Assembly (NCBI GenBank): GCA_002946415.1
Contig: NJPS01000073.1
Coordinates: forward strand, 124,001-188,000
Source: Rutstroemia sp. NJR-2017a BVV2
Taxonomy: Eukaryota > Ascomycota > Leotiomycetes > Helotiales > Rutstroemiaceae
DNA length: 64,000 nt
Direction: 5' to 3'
Under the pieces are notes generated by a model that did no database searches, had not been told where the DNA came from, and saw only the letters and a program-made list of their open reading frames with translations. Made by a program: the position numbers and the translations under genes. Shown here one piece after another: positions 21,836-33,350 of this stretch (position 1 is its first letter; every line of letters starts with the position of its first letter).

Positions 21836-23210
21836 ATGATGTACAGCTATTTCTTGCGGTTGTTCATGCTCATTTTTGCTACCTTGATATCCATTGTTGT
21901 ATCAGTGTCGACCTCGTCGAGTAAAGATTTGGGTAAGTTCAATTCCCTCGATCTATGGTCCCCTCGGAGGTACAGATCGAGAGATATTATTCGAGAGCAA
22001 ATAGCTGATCCCTTCTTAGCTGTTGGCATCAGCCTCGGACTAGATTACATGTAATTTATTCAGCATTATGCAGTCTCTAATACTGACCACTGATCTTTCA
22101 TGAAGAACATCCGCATACATCACAGAAACTGATGATTTCGTCACTGTGGCTAGAGTCGAATCTATACAAGATTGGAAGAACTTTTACTATTCTCTTCTGA
22201 AGATGGGCAGAGGCTACAAGAGGTAGGTCATGGACAAATCTTTCAGCACTGTCTCTTATATGATATATCCTGTCCGTACCTCATCCGCTGACTGAGCCAC
22301 AGAGGACCCCGGGAATACAAAGATTCCCAAGTGAATGAACTACTAGCCAAAACATTCCTCTCCATTAAAGAAGCAACCGAGACCAAGCTTAATCAACAGG
22401 TTGAAATACTTTCTATTACCTATCCATTCTGCATTTCCGACCAGGGGTATAGGAGTAACCTCTTTGAAGCCGCAACAGAGGTCCTTCCCGGTATGAAGGA
22501 CATCACACAATTCTGGATGTATTTCCATAGTATTCGACAAGCATATAAACTCAACACCGCGGAAGCACTTGGATATCCAGCAGGGACGAACATTGACCAT
22601 CAGGATAGTATGCTATTGCATATTGACTATCAAGACAGTCTACTTGACGTGGCGGCTACAGATATACTGGGAGATTTCACTGGCGTGACAAGCTCGTTTC
22701 AAATTTTTGACTTTGGTAACGGGAAGCAAGCTGCATCTGTAAGAATATCTTTTCTCTCTACTATAAGTGATATACTGGTCTCCATTACACCTTCCTTCAC
22801 TTGAGGCGGCCTCGTGTCCCAGATTTTCTCGATTTATCAGGGATCGGCAAGCTAACTAACCATCTCAGCCAGCCCAGCTCGAAACCTTCAAGCTTCGTCT
22901 ACGAAAACTCATTGATGGAGAACTTGCCCCACCCACCAATGCCGGACACTTGCCCGCTCAGCTCGAAGATTTCAGATACGTCATTTTCAGCGGCACCGCA
23001 CCCCAGTCCGAATTCCAAAAGCTCCGCGAATCAATTATCGAAGCTGTCCCAGAATTCTCTGATCGCTTTATCAAGGATAGCATCGATCCCGAATGGGTGG
23101 GAGCGGTGGGAGCAGCGAGGAGAGCCAAGGTATATCAAGTGGAAGGGCCGCCTTCTTGGGACCACTGGGAATATGTTATACATGATGAGACAAAGCATAA
23201 TGAACTTTAA
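21836..23210 (+). CDS. Signal-peptide-bearing protein with degenerate Hsp70/actin-like ATPase fold
   Basis: Four exons (21836-22050, 22106-22222, 22303-22738, 22869-23210; introns 55, 80 and 130 bp) give 369 residues. Residues 1-23 form a hydrophobic signal peptide or anchor. Landmarks then follow Hsp70 order: a phosphate-1-like strand VGISLGLDYITSAY (Hsp70 has GIDLGTTxS), a helix-strand LLAKTFLSIKEATE followed by ILSITYPF (Hsp70 connect-1 region), a phosphate-2-like HIDYQDSLLDVAA, and an adenosine-type DFRYVIFSGTAPQSEFQKL ending GAVGAARRA. The Asp of phosphate-1 is Ser and the GGGT of phosphate-2 is absent, so nucleotide hydrolysis is doubtful. It is shorter than an Hsp70 ATPase domain (about 380) plus no substrate domain. 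I infer a secretory-pathway pseudo-ATPase; the function is unknown. ATGs at 21836 and 21839 are equivalent. Confidence 0.7.
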
Positions 23211-23964
23211 AGTGGTTTGAGGATGTTTTTGAGAGATACGCAGAGAATATATGTAAAGCAATAAAAGAGAGCGGGGGGAGGGGGGGTTTCTCTAATCAGC
23301 TTCTACCCTACCAGTCATTGACTCATTGTAATGACAAACTATGGATTTCAAGAAGAGCACCTCTACGGAATGGAGACTTACTTGGTTTGGGAAAGGTAAA
23401 ACGTTCCAGAATAAGTTCCGTCCATGATGGGGTTGAACAGGAAGTACAATTCGAGGAAACTTCCAATGTGAGATGCCTTTGGCCGCTATATGCCTCGTAC
23501 GAAGCTATCTTACGAGTTCGCACGAAATCCGATAAACATCACTCGATGCATTGATTATCGCGTTGCTTTTCTACAGGAAACACTCATACATGATTGCACT
23601 CACAGCTACTAGTGGATGCTTGAGAAAAGAAAGTAGCACGCGATGGTGCCATCGCCGGAGGCCACTTCTGTTTCTCCGCAAATTCACAGTCAGTGCCGGT
23701 GACTCTGGATTGAAGTAGAACGCGCATGCCTTTTGATACTGCAAATGCCCTCTGCTGCTCACTGAAGAAGAGATGTTTTTGCACGATAGTGTCGTGTGGC
23801 TTGGATATGCATAGCCTAAAAGTCACTACTGTATCACTGGTGGCGACATACCCCACCAAATGCAGAGTACATCATAACGAACCTCAACCTCTTCCTCCAT
23901 CCAAATCCTTCATCCTTTCCGTATCGCTCACTCCCAAGTTTGACATACTTCATCAAGTCTCACC
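23211..23964. other. Intergenic region, no gene recognised
   Basis: Contains a G-rich run at about 23270-23287 directly after the previous gene, and the promoter of the aldolase gene. Minus-strand frames here show no motif. Nothing else is supported. Confidence 0.55.
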
Positions 23965-24768
23965 ATGGCCTCCTCAATTAGCTTTCCCCCCACAATCAAA
24001 GTCTCCCTCCCCCTTCTTGCCAAAATGATCGACCATTCACTCCTGCACCCCACCATGACCGACGCCGAAGTTGCCCACGGTCTCTCCATCGCCGCAAAAT
24101 ACAAAGTCGCCACCGCATGCGTGAAAGCATACTCCATCCCACAAGCCGTCGCTGCACTAAAAGACACCGGCGTCGACGTCTGTTCCGTGATTGGTTTCCC
24201 CGCCGGTAATTCCACCACCGAAGTGAAAGTCTTCGAAGCGACGAAGGCTGCGGAAGCGGGTGGTAAGGAAATCGATATGGTGGTTAATGTGGGGAAGGCG
24301 TTGAGTGGAGAGTGGGATTATGTTCGTGATGAAGTTAGGCAGGTGAATGATGCTGTGACGGGCAAGGGGGCGGTTTTGAAGGTTATTTTCGAGAATGATT
24401 TTCTTACCGAGAAGGAGATTGTGAAGTTATGCCAGATTTGTAGTGATATTGGAGTGGCGTTCGTGAAGACAAGTACGGGGTATGGGTTTGTGAAGCAGAG
24501 TAATGGGTTGTATAGTTATCAGGGCGCGACACTGCCGCATCTGAAGCTGATGAAGGAAAATGTGAAAGAGGGGGTACAGATTAAAGCTGCGGGTGGCGTG
24601 AGGACTTTGGATGATTTGATAAGGGTGAGGGCGTTGGGTGTTACGAGGGTGGGCGCGACGGCTACGGAGGCGATGCTTGAGGAGGCGATGAAAAGGGGTA
24701 TCGGAGAGGAGGAGGTCGAGGTGAAGGTTTTACCAGTTGAGGAAAAGGGTAAAGGGGGCGGTTATTGA
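23965..24768 (+). CDS. Deoxyribose-phosphate aldolase
   Basis: A single exon of 267 residues. It cleaves 2-deoxy-D-ribose 5-phosphate to glyceraldehyde 3-phosphate and acetaldehyde, allowing reuse of deoxynucleoside sugar; it is a cytosolic class I aldolase with a TIM barrel. The Schiff-base lysine lies in FVKTSTGYGF (about Lys168), the second essential lysine in IKAAGGVR (about Lys207), and the active-site Asp in EIDMVVN (about Asp104). The N-terminal barrel strand IDHSLLHP is also conserved. The ATG at 23965 has a good CACCATGG context. Third codon positions are mostly C up to about 24235 and mostly G or T afterwards, a sharp change inside one exon. Confidence 0.96.
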   Translation: MASSISFPPTIKVSLPLLAKMIDHSLLHPTMTDAEVAHGLSIAAKYKVATACVKAYSIPQAVAALKDTGVDVCSVIGFPAGNSTTEVKVFEATKAAEAGGKEIDMVVNVGKALSGEWDYVRDEVRQVNDAVTGKGAVLKVIFENDFLTEKEIVKLCQICSDIGVAFVKTSTGYGFVKQSNGLYSYQGATLPHLKLMKENVKEGVQIKAAGGVRTLDDLIRVRALGVTRVGATATEAMLEEAMKRGIGEEEVEVKVLPVEEKGKGGGY

Positions 24769-26068
24769 TGGTATTGAACCTCAATTTGAATCTTCTGGAT
24801 GAAGTTCTCTTACACTCTCGTTCAGCCCTTCCCTATCAGTTTATATCTCACAAGGTTGCACGAGGATTGAAAATCACGCTTTGAATTCCCTCTGTCTCTA
24901 TCTTTGTCTACATCTCCCCACCCCTCCTATCTCTATGCACCTCACTTCTCTCCGCAGATGATCTAGACTATGCCTTCATCCCTATTGACTATGACAGCTT
25001 GGTCGCTCAATTGTAGACTGCAAGTCTGCATCTGGCACATCTGGTATGGAAGCAAGGGCATTGGTATCTGAACATGGGGTTCCAGCGCATGCGGCACTAT
25101 CTCAAAACTTGCACGTTAGAAGTCTTTCTCCAAACGGGTAGAGTGGGCGAGGGGAAGGAGGGGTGGCTCAGCCGCTCAGACAAGGAGAAATGGCAAAATA
25201 GAAAGAGAGGGAAAGTGGAAGCGAACATTGCAACAGAACCAGCTTCTTTTAAGGAGGTTGTTGACCATGGACTTGATCTTGGAGCGCATTGTTGCGGATC
25301 TAGTTAGTGGAATTGGATACTTTCTGGGGCCGGATTATCAGCTGTTGGATATTCGAAGGTCTGTTGCTTGTGATTTGTGTGAGCGCTGAACTTTTAGTAT
25401 CCTGCGATTGATTGGATCCTTGGTTGTATGCTTAATGGGCATGATAAGATGAGGTAGAAGCTCAAGGGGGCCGATTGAGCGAGCTTTTATATCGTCTGAA
25501 AAGATCCGGTGGGACCATTGTTGATTCCTATTCAGTTGGAAGGTAGGTTATTCAAACACTTCAATAGATTATGAGGATATCTGTAACAGATACTGATGGT
25601 AATTGGATGGTGAATAGAGCAATAGTGCATGCTTAGGAGGGGTTAATTTGTGGATACTATCCGCATTATAAACATGATTACCCAGCCAAGATGTCACTTT
25701 TCATGAACGATTCACAGACAGCCGACTTCGGGAAGTTTCTTAACGATAGAGAGATGAAAGAACGAGTCTTGATGAATATTATGCTTGCTGATTGTCTTGC
25801 AGGTCTCTGAAAAAGTGCATGAAGCTGCTCAATAAATAACAATACAACACTAGCTGACTGAACCAAGTAACCTTCCAATGCTCAGCATATAAAATATTCG
25901 ATCTGCAACATGAAATCGGAAAATCAAATCGCCAGATGTTTTTTCATCAGAGCCTCAGTAACGTCAATAATGAAACCATTTTCATCGTACTGCAATTATC
26001 TAGCAACCTCCTCAACTACAGCCTCGAAGACCCGACGAATGCGCTTCCTTTCACAGCGCCGCAAATGC
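24769..26068. other. Intergenic region, no gene recognised
   Basis: About 1.3 kb downstream of the aldolase and downstream of the convergent Ala/Gly protein gene. Small frames at 25074-25307 and 25678-25878 show no motif. No repeats or RNA genes were recognised. Confidence 0.5.
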
Positions 26069-26598
26069 TTAATTCGCACCCTTTCCGGCTTTACCCCCAG
26101 CAGCTTTCGCAGCTCCAGCCGCGCCTGCAGCACCGCCACTTCCTGCAGCACCGGCAGCACCGGCACCAGCAGCACCAGCAGCACCAGCAGCACCAGCAGC
26201 ACCAGCGGCACCAGCGGCACCGGCCGCGCCGGCAGCTCCTTTAGCGGCACCCTTTCCACCTCCAGCTTTCAATCCAGCGGCGACAGATCCAACAATTGCG
26301 CCAGCGGGTCCTGGCAACGAGCCGGCAACGGCTCCGACAATATTACCGGCTTTGGAGGCGCCATCGCCGCCTTTTGGTGTGCGCACCTCGAGAGTGGATG
26401 TACTTCATCATTGTTAGCGCAAGCGTAAGGATAGGATGAGATGATGAGAGAGTCAAGATGCGATAACCAATTGAGTAAAACGGAGAGGATATTTTGAGTG
26501 AGTGGCTAGATAGTGGTGACTTACGAATCAATAGGTAAGGCCAAAGTGGTAACCCAGAATAGGGAAGTGACGATGAAAGCGGCTTTTGTGAATTGCAT
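26069..26598 (-). CDS. Small secreted Ala/Gly-repeat protein
   Basis: Two exons (26598-26525, 26402-26069; intron 122 bp) join in phase to 135 residues. Exon 1 encodes a signal peptide (MQFTKAAFIVTSLFW then VTTLALP). The mature part contains a glycine-rich segment NIVGAVAGSLPGPAGAIVGS that looks like a glycine-zipper, membrane-active stretch, and then a long run of Ala-Gly-Ala triplets encoded by a 9-bp minisatellite. The C-terminus is Lys/Gly-rich. No family was recognised; glycine-zipper and collagen-like secreted proteins are the nearest architectures. I chose this start because the signal peptide ATG is joined by a good GTAAGT donor to a GATGAAG acceptor in phase. Overlapping plus-strand frames are echoes of the repeat. 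Confidence 0.7.
26145..26235. repeat. GC-rich 9-bp coding minisatellite
   Basis: On the plus strand the unit is CAGCAGCAC or CGGCAGCAC, repeated about ten times with a few synonymous changes. On the minus strand it encodes Gly-Ala-Ala triplets of the small secreted protein. Unit number is likely to vary between strains because copies are nearly identical. Confidence 0.8.
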
Positions 26599-27871
26599 CT
26601 TGGATATTATATTCTTTTTGGTCGAGAAATAATTGAAGGGAGGAAGGATACGGAATTAAATGCGGGATATTCGTGCTCGTAATATTATGTCTGGAGTCTT
26701 TGAATTAAATGAATATCGCCGCCGATGATGCTTGATGAGTTGCTGATGGGTGATGATGATGGGGGAGAAACAGGATTGCATCTCGCATTTTATACGTCCA
26801 GAGAAGCAACCTGGAGATGACATTGTCCTATGTTTACGATCATCGTGTCCATCTCAAAGTTCTGAATCTCCATTTCAATTGCTTGCAAATGCGATGCGAA
26901 TGGCACATTTCGCAAGAGATGAGACAGCGGGTATAAAAATGACGGCATCCGTTGATACTTGCCAGATACCTCCATAATATTGTCATTCGATTTTTCGACG
27001 AGAGCTTTGAGCGGAAACATGAACCTCCTCGAGGTCATGAACGATAAGCTTCGCATGTCCGTAAATATCCACCTTGAATCCAATGAAACGAACGAACAAA
27101 TGTTGATAAATCTGATCAAACTTCCGATGCGAATCGTCTATTTGTGTTCTCCCGTCTAGTCCTTGTAGTTGTTTCAGAAGATTATTGCGATGTCAAAGTG
27201 GACAATATTGGACGAGAAGGGAATTCACTCGAAATCCGCAACTCGATGCAATCGTCCGACATGATTCATCTGATTTATCCATCTCGAAAGCGTGGGGATT
27301 ATGATTTTACTTTGTTGACTAGTTAAGGAGAAAAGAAAGCTTTGGGTGGATATAAAAGTTGCGATGTGTACCGGACACGTGGATAATCTGGGGTTTTACC
27401 GTACTTCGAGGATGCACTGTCTTCACTCAACACAACGAGACATGAAACAACCTGAAGCGAAAGTCATTCGAGCAACAATACGATCAATGTTCAACCGGCT
27501 AGGATTTCAAGCGATAATTATGCATTTCGCTACGACGTGCTATGATGACACTTTGGGCATCCTGCCAGCTACCCCTCGATGGAACACGGAGCTGCAAATG
27601 GCCAAATGTGCTGAGAAAACCAATACAATCTATCTACTGTATCCTAATTCCACATTTTATCCTGCATGTCCTCCAAAAACAAAACGACAAACGGCAACTT
27701 GCAACACGCAGACGGCATACCACAAATACAGCACCAAACCCCCATATACATACCAAAGGTTGGCTGAGCTACAGTTTATGTTAATATTCCCTTAATGCCA
27801 TGAAAACAAACCGGTGGTCCGATCCAATTGTCCAGCAAGATGGGACCTCGATTATCCTCGTCAACCTTTAT
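26599..27871. other. Intergenic region, no gene recognised
   Basis: About 1.3 kb. A 149-codon frame at 27346-27795 on the plus strand has no signal, motif or supporting splice structure, and I do not call it. The region includes the promoter of the Ala/Gly protein gene and the 3' flank of the next gene. Confidence 0.5.
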
Positions 27872-28735
27872 CTAGGACCTAAATATCATATTTGTTTTCG
27901 ATTGAGTCACGGTTGTCTTGGTGGTACTCGTACTTTCCATATAACCTCTGCTACCACGAGGGATCATGCTTTGGCCCGATATGCCGAACATGTTCAAGCC
28001 CGGTATGAGCTCATCAATGTCCTCTAGGTCTCGCTTTTTAAGTTGACGGGATTGACGGGATTGACGGGAAGAGGTGGCTGACACAACAGAATCACCCCCC
28101 CTAGAAGATGGTGGAGGTCTGACATGCCCGTATGGGACGAGTGCTCCGTTTCTATCATCAAATAACTTGGGGGTAAAACCAGAGATATCTGACTTGGTGG
28201 ACCCACCATGTCTGTGTTTATTGGAAGAGCTCTTGCGGGAGGCCTTAGAGCTTGCGGCGGTAACACCTGAAGAGGCAAGAGAAGCATTGTCCGATTTGCG
28301 GGTAGGAGAAGGGTACCTAGGTTTCACTGTAGAAGCATAGTCTGATTCTGATGGCTGAGGTTGAGAAGTGTGTTGTCGGACAAGTGCCCTGTCTTGACCA
28401 TGTAAGCGGGAGGAGCCATCAGTCCTCGCGGAAGCACGTGAACCGTCAACGGAATTGGAGGTGCGCCTAGATCCTCTGGTATTCGCTGAATAAACAGAAA
28501 AAGGGGCCCTAGTGTCTGGAGGCACCGCATATTCCGGTACCATCTGCAATTTTCCACCTCCAACAATGCTGGTCCTGTCTCCTCTTTCACCATATGGAAC
28601 AAGGGCATTATGGTCTCCTGCAACTATCGATTCTGCTCGTGGTGGACTGCGCTCTCTATCCCCCGGTCTGTAAGCCGTGTGCCTCGAGTCCCTCGAATCT
28701 CTCGAGGCATACGTCCGACCTGATGTGGTGCTCAT
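27872..28735 (-). CDS. Hypothetical Ser/Arg-rich disordered protein with two ALVPYG motifs
   Basis: A single exon of 287 residues. The frame can be extended to 28741 only with a GTG, so the ATG at 28735 is used. The protein is rich in Ser, Arg, Asp and Thr, with no hydrophobic core, and is predicted by eye to be largely disordered. The hexapeptide ALVPYG occurs twice, in NALVPYGERGDR near residue 45 and in NGALVPYGHVR near residue 200, each after an Asn and before charged residues. A moderately conserved-looking C-terminus (DLEDIDELIPGLNMFGISGQ) could be a short interaction motif. No signal peptide or membrane segment is present. I do not recognise the family; an open frame of this length is unlikely by chance. 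Confidence 0.65.
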   Translation of the reverse strand: MSTTSGRTYASRDSRDSRHTAYRPGDRERSPPRAESIVAGDHNALVPYGERGDRTSIVGGGKLQMVPEYAVPPDTRAPFSVYSANTRGSRRTSNSVDGSRASARTDGSSRLHGQDRALVRQHTSQPQPSESDYASTVKPRYPSPTRKSDNASLASSGVTAASSKASRKSSSNKHRHGGSTKSDISGFTPKLFDDRNGALVPYGHVRPPPSSRGGDSVVSATSSRQSRQSRQLKKRDLEDIDELIPGLNMFGISGQSMIPRGSRGYMESTSTTKTTVTQSKTNMIFRS

Positions 28736-29491
28736 TCTCACGAAGTTGCGGAAGAGAAGAAGTGATGAGTTGATAAATTATCTAAAGATAACCGAACAAT
28801 GAACTCGTTTGTTGTTTTATGAATTTACGGGCAAGTGAAGATCTTCTAGAGTAAGTGATTGAATAAAAGTAAAGACACCAACAGTCCGCAGAAACCAACT
28901 ATATACCCTTCCCAATCACTCCCCAGGCCAGTGGCTGAAAGTCACAGACCTATTTATTCCTTGGTTGCATTACGTATTAGAGCGGTCATATTACCAGCCG
29001 TACCAGTATGCATACATCATGTTGCTAAATCAAGCTTAAATAGGTCGGGAGCACAACCATGGGACGTGGTCGATATGGGTTGATTTTACGAACAATTAGG
29101 CCGTCGCTATGAAAAAAGTTGGATTTAGTGGATTATGCATGCCTGGAAGCCGAGTTCTGACCTTGGGAAGGAATGCGGTTGAGGGGTGGTCGAGGGAAAG
29201 GCAAGGCCGGCTCTGCTGGGCATGTTGTCGCATTGGTAGACGAAGGTGATGTTATTATAGGAATCGGAGAAACTGGGGCTGATCTAATTGGTGCCGATAT
29301 TAACACACGACGGCAGTCAATAATCTATGTTCTAGACCACTCCTTCGATGGCGGTTTCTTGGGTCGTGCAGTAGCAACAATGTGATTTTGGTCTTCCAGT
29401 GACGTGAATTACGAATCCCTTGTATGAACTATGAAAAAATAGTAAATGACGAGCTACGAGTAGTATGTATTCAATTCTACCTTTCGGCAAA
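28736..29491. other. Intergenic region, no gene recognised
   Basis: This lies between the Ser/Arg-rich gene's 5' end and the 3' end of the arabinofuranosidase. Two short plus-strand frames (28859-29083, 29173-29385) show no motif. Nothing else is supported. Confidence 0.5.
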
Positions 29492-31658
29492 TTATGTGGT
29501 AAATACAGCGATATCGTACTGCTTCAACTGGAACTCAAATTTACCTCCAGCACCTGCGACAACCTTTTTAACCGTCTTCTGAACAACATCTGGTCCACCA
29601 TACACATTCATGCTATTACCACTCGGGGCATTCAACACGGTCAATGTACCGTGGGAGCCTGCGGATACTCCTTCGAATTCGATGGAGAACGGAATCGGCT
29701 GGGTGGTGTTGTAGATCGCGGCCTTGAAGGTGTAGTGGCCGGGAGAGGAGACACCAACGACGTAGTAAGCGGGACCAAAAGGAGAAGAAGAATTGGTTGA
29801 CGAAGCGACAGTGAAGGGAACGGTTGATTTGAAACGGTTGTTGGAGAGGAGCTGTATATGTTAGTACATGTTACGATCATCAACACAAGGTGAAACACGA
29901 ATAAACATACCTGAAGTTGATGCCAACTGCAAGAAAGCACAGTCTTTGATGGGTCTGCGCTGAAGGATATAAGATCCGGCTGCAATCAACGTCAGTTATA
30001 ATTCTATATGTGAGAGATCGATACTTACCGTCCATTGGAAATTGTTTACGTTCTGGAAGCCCGGAGCATAACTTGCGCCAAGTACCACATCGCCGTTTCT
30101 TTCCGAACCAAGCAGATAAATCGCTTCACCAACGGCACCGACCCATGAGCCATACGACATTTTAGCCGCATTCCAGTCCACTGGTGCACCATTCGCATTG
30201 GGTTGGATAACCGCGTATTCGCCCAATAGGATTGGGTAGCTACGGTTGCTGTGGTCAAACAGTTCGAATTGGGTTGCAAAGTCGTCTGGGCGTAGGTATT
30301 GATGGAAATCGGTACCAGAGGTATGAGGCGCACCAACTGAAGCCAAGTCCTGGGTTGACGAAATGATGAGAATATCCGGATAGGCCGCGTGAATTGCGTT
30401 GTAGAACATTGGCCATCGGTAAGCAATATAGCTGTCCTCGCCTCCACCAAGGTTATCTTCGTTGCCAATCTCAACATACTTGATTTTCCATGGTGTGGGA
30501 TATCCAAGAGAAGCCCTGAGAGCTCCATACTTGGTTGATGTATCACCCATTAGGAACTCGAGCTCATTCATTGCATCCTCGACGTATGGTGCAAGGTCTG
30601 CTTCGGTCACAACGTCTGGTGGAGTGACGTAGCCTGCGGCAAGATACAAACCTGCCCAGACAGCGAGGATCGGCTCGGCATCCAAGTCTGTACACCACTA
30701 TAAAGATATTAGCCATGCCATCAAAGCTTTGACTGCAGGGGGAACTTGCGTTCATGTATTCAACCAAACCAAGACCGTCCGTGTTGGTATATCCCCAAGT
30801 TCCTGGGCGTCCGGGTCTGTCCTGGAGCGGACCAATAGTCTGGTTCCATGCCCATCGATAATGGAAAGCATCTCCCTCACTTACAAAGGTTAGCCATTTG
30901 AAGGGTACTATAAGTGAAGGACATTGTACTCACATATTGTTGCCTCCAGGAATTCTGAGGAAACTTGGGTTCAAGTCTTTCATGGCTTGCATGAGTTCGG
31001 GTCGCATTCCGTTTGGACGGTTGTTGTAAGTTGGTGGGAACAAGCTGATGAGGTTGAAGTTTACGGAATTACCGCTATCAAATTCGATAACAAAGCTATT
31101 GTTGACGTTGGGAGCGGCAGTCTTTGGTTGTAGCGTGAACTTGTACTCGACCCACGTGAGATTCTTGGAGTTTGAATACAAGTCTGTACTTGCGTAAACC
31201 GTGCCGGTCGCGGATACTAGCTTTGCCGTGAACTTCCCATGATATTTTCCCGAGGCCCAGAAGCTCCCGGTGTACTTCTGAGGTTTCACATCTATTCCCC
31301 ACCACCCAGGGTTGGAAAGGCCAATCTTTTTCGCAGTACTGTTTGTTGTACTGCGAACATTGACTGATGTAGGAAGTGCTGAGGACAATGGCAGTGAGGT
31401 GTTTTGCAAGGTCAGTGCAGCACCACCTACAGCTACCCATGGCTCAAGAGTTGAGGGGTATTCTCTGTTCCCTTGGAAAGCTCGATTTTGGATCAGCTCA
31501 GCATATATTCCGCCATCGCCTGAATGGCTGATGTCTTCGAACATAAGGCCATATGCAAGAGGAGAGGAGGCATTGCCACCGGACGCGGAGGCAGTGATGT
31601 TGATCGCGTTTGCAATGCCGGTGAGGACCGGCAACAAGGCCAAGCCGGTAAACAACAT
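29492..31658 (-). CDS. Secreted alpha-L-arabinofuranosidase, GH51
   Basis: Five exons (31658-30934, 30879-30750, 30697-30029, 29979-29911, 29851-29492) give 650 residues, the usual length for fungal GH51. It releases terminal arabinose from arabinan and arabinoxylan side chains outside the cell. A signal peptide spans about 1-18. An N-terminal beta-sandwich carbohydrate-binding-like part precedes the TIM barrel, where the acid/base Glu lies in EIGNEDN (about 365) and the nucleophile Glu in LLGEYAV (about 445); a beta-sandwich C-domain follows. Conserved barrel segments LRIPGGNN and [10 protein letters not shown] are split by introns. The second intron (30698-30749) starts with GCAAGT rather than GT and ends TATAG, so it is a GC-AG intron; reading through would break the conserved YMNWCTDL junction. 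Other introns are 54, 49 and 59 bp. Confidence 0.95.
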
Positions 31659-33350
31659 TGTGAAGAACTTGATTTACAGGATGAACTTCACACATCAGGA
31701 CGGTGCGAGATGATAGTATTTATATTCGGATATACCTTTTCCCATGACGAGCTCTCTTCACTTCTCCACCCCTTAGCCAATTAGGGGGCGGGACCATCAT
31801 GTTTATCCGCAAAGAAAGGATAGGCAGATATTGACCCGAAGTATGCAGAGCTAGCGGATGGGATGGTTTCCCCCGCATTTTTAAAGTACCGACATCCGTC
31901 AAGACTTCTGATTGATGCGCTTCAAAAATTTTAGATGCAGGTCCTGCCTGTGGCGGCCACGAATAGCCTAAACCCCGGGGCAAAACTGGGGTGACGATCT
32001 TTTACACCATGGCGGCGAATAGTCAAGTTCCGCGACAGAAGGAAATACAACCAATTTAAACAGCACAAGAAATTGAATTAGAGCAAAGGAATGTGGAGAC
32101 CAACAACGGCGGAGTTGGTCGGCTATGCAGGACTGGCATCAGCACTGTAGCCTGAATTCCCACCAATAATAGGCTCGGAAAGGTTTATCGAGACTCGACA
32201 CAGCTAGAAGATTGCTCTAAGTAAATATCGAAGTTCCCTACCGCTCCGCTCACTCTACTTACCTTTAACCTTACATGGGAGGGTCGTCGTTGTATATTGG
32301 AGAAGAAAAGTTGCAAGGCGGTTTTCTCATGCTAGAAAAGCTAAGGGCACCACTGAGAATTTCGAAAGTTCGCACAGCAGCTGCAGAACCAACTGACTGC
32401 GACTTTGCTATCGTATCGAAATGAGATCTCTTGAAACCAGAGAGACGCGTAGAGCCGCAGCACACAGCGGAAGCGTGGAATGATTTCTGTGTGGCATAGG
32501 CGCACCTTCGAGAAGGGCTCCGAAGCTTAAGGCCAGGAGGCTCTGTTGGCGGCCGACCAGGCAGGATTAACACCTGCTCGCATGCATCCGCCTTGAAACT
32601 GGGAAGAAACCGAGATAAAAGTTCCACATCGCGTGCAACGAACAACGTGGATGTGAGGATATACTATAAGCTCGAGGAGATACTAGTAACAAATTGATGT
32701 TACAGGTCCCCGCATGTTGACAGGTTGACAGGCGAGACAGGGACAAATTTAGCGTGTCTTACTTAAGCTGCGGGAGTGCCCGTTCGGCGAAAAGAGGTGC
32801 TTTCCCCCCCACGAGGTTGCAATGACAGCAGAAGCTCACGAAGATAGCAACACAACGTTCGTCGAATTGTTTGGCTTGATCAAGCAATGATGTCGCTTGT
32901 GTTTTTATATCTTCGTTTTTGCTTCGTTTTTTTACACTGATGCTCATGGTTTCTTTTGGGCTCGTTTGCTTATTGCGTGCATTGCTTTTCCAAATTCACC
33001 TTCTTTGCCCACACATCGATTAGCTTCGTTCCCCCAGATATCGCGAACAACAGCTACCACAGCATTCAATTGTCTATTTATATCGATTCTACATCAATTG
33101 GCACGAAGATCTGGGTTAATGCAGCGTATGATTAGGCATCATTTATCGTTTTCGAATCCCTATTGGGCACGGCCGACAAGGTCATCCCATTGCGACGCAG
33201 CTTCCCGCTCTCACCCCCCACTACGAATCTGCAGAGCCTTATATCAATTCAGTACAAGGACTACACAAACGAGAAAAGAAGAATCACAGAAAGTAGGAAA
33301 GAGATAGGAAGCAGAAAGAGAGGCTCAATGATCAAGAGGGCTTCGTTATC
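31659..33350. other. Divergent intergenic region (GH51 / RNA-dependent RNA polymerase)
   Basis: About 1.7 kb. The right half is the polymerase leader, with an ATG at 33328 that opens a frame overlapping the main start. A minus-strand frame at 32271-32645 has no ATG in its first part and no family match by eye, so it is not called. Binding sites for pentose regulators would be expected on the left side but I cannot identify one with confidence. Confidence 0.5.

Noticed and set aside
27346..27795. 149-codon plus-strand frame
   Set aside because: No signal peptide, domain or conserved-looking segment; not supported by itself.
32271..32645. 124-codon minus-strand frame with a presequence-like stretch (CAYATQKSFHASA)
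   Set aside because: There is no ATG at its head, the frame ends at a GTAAGG donor-like site but no phase-correct, motif-bearing next exon could be found, and no family is recognisable.
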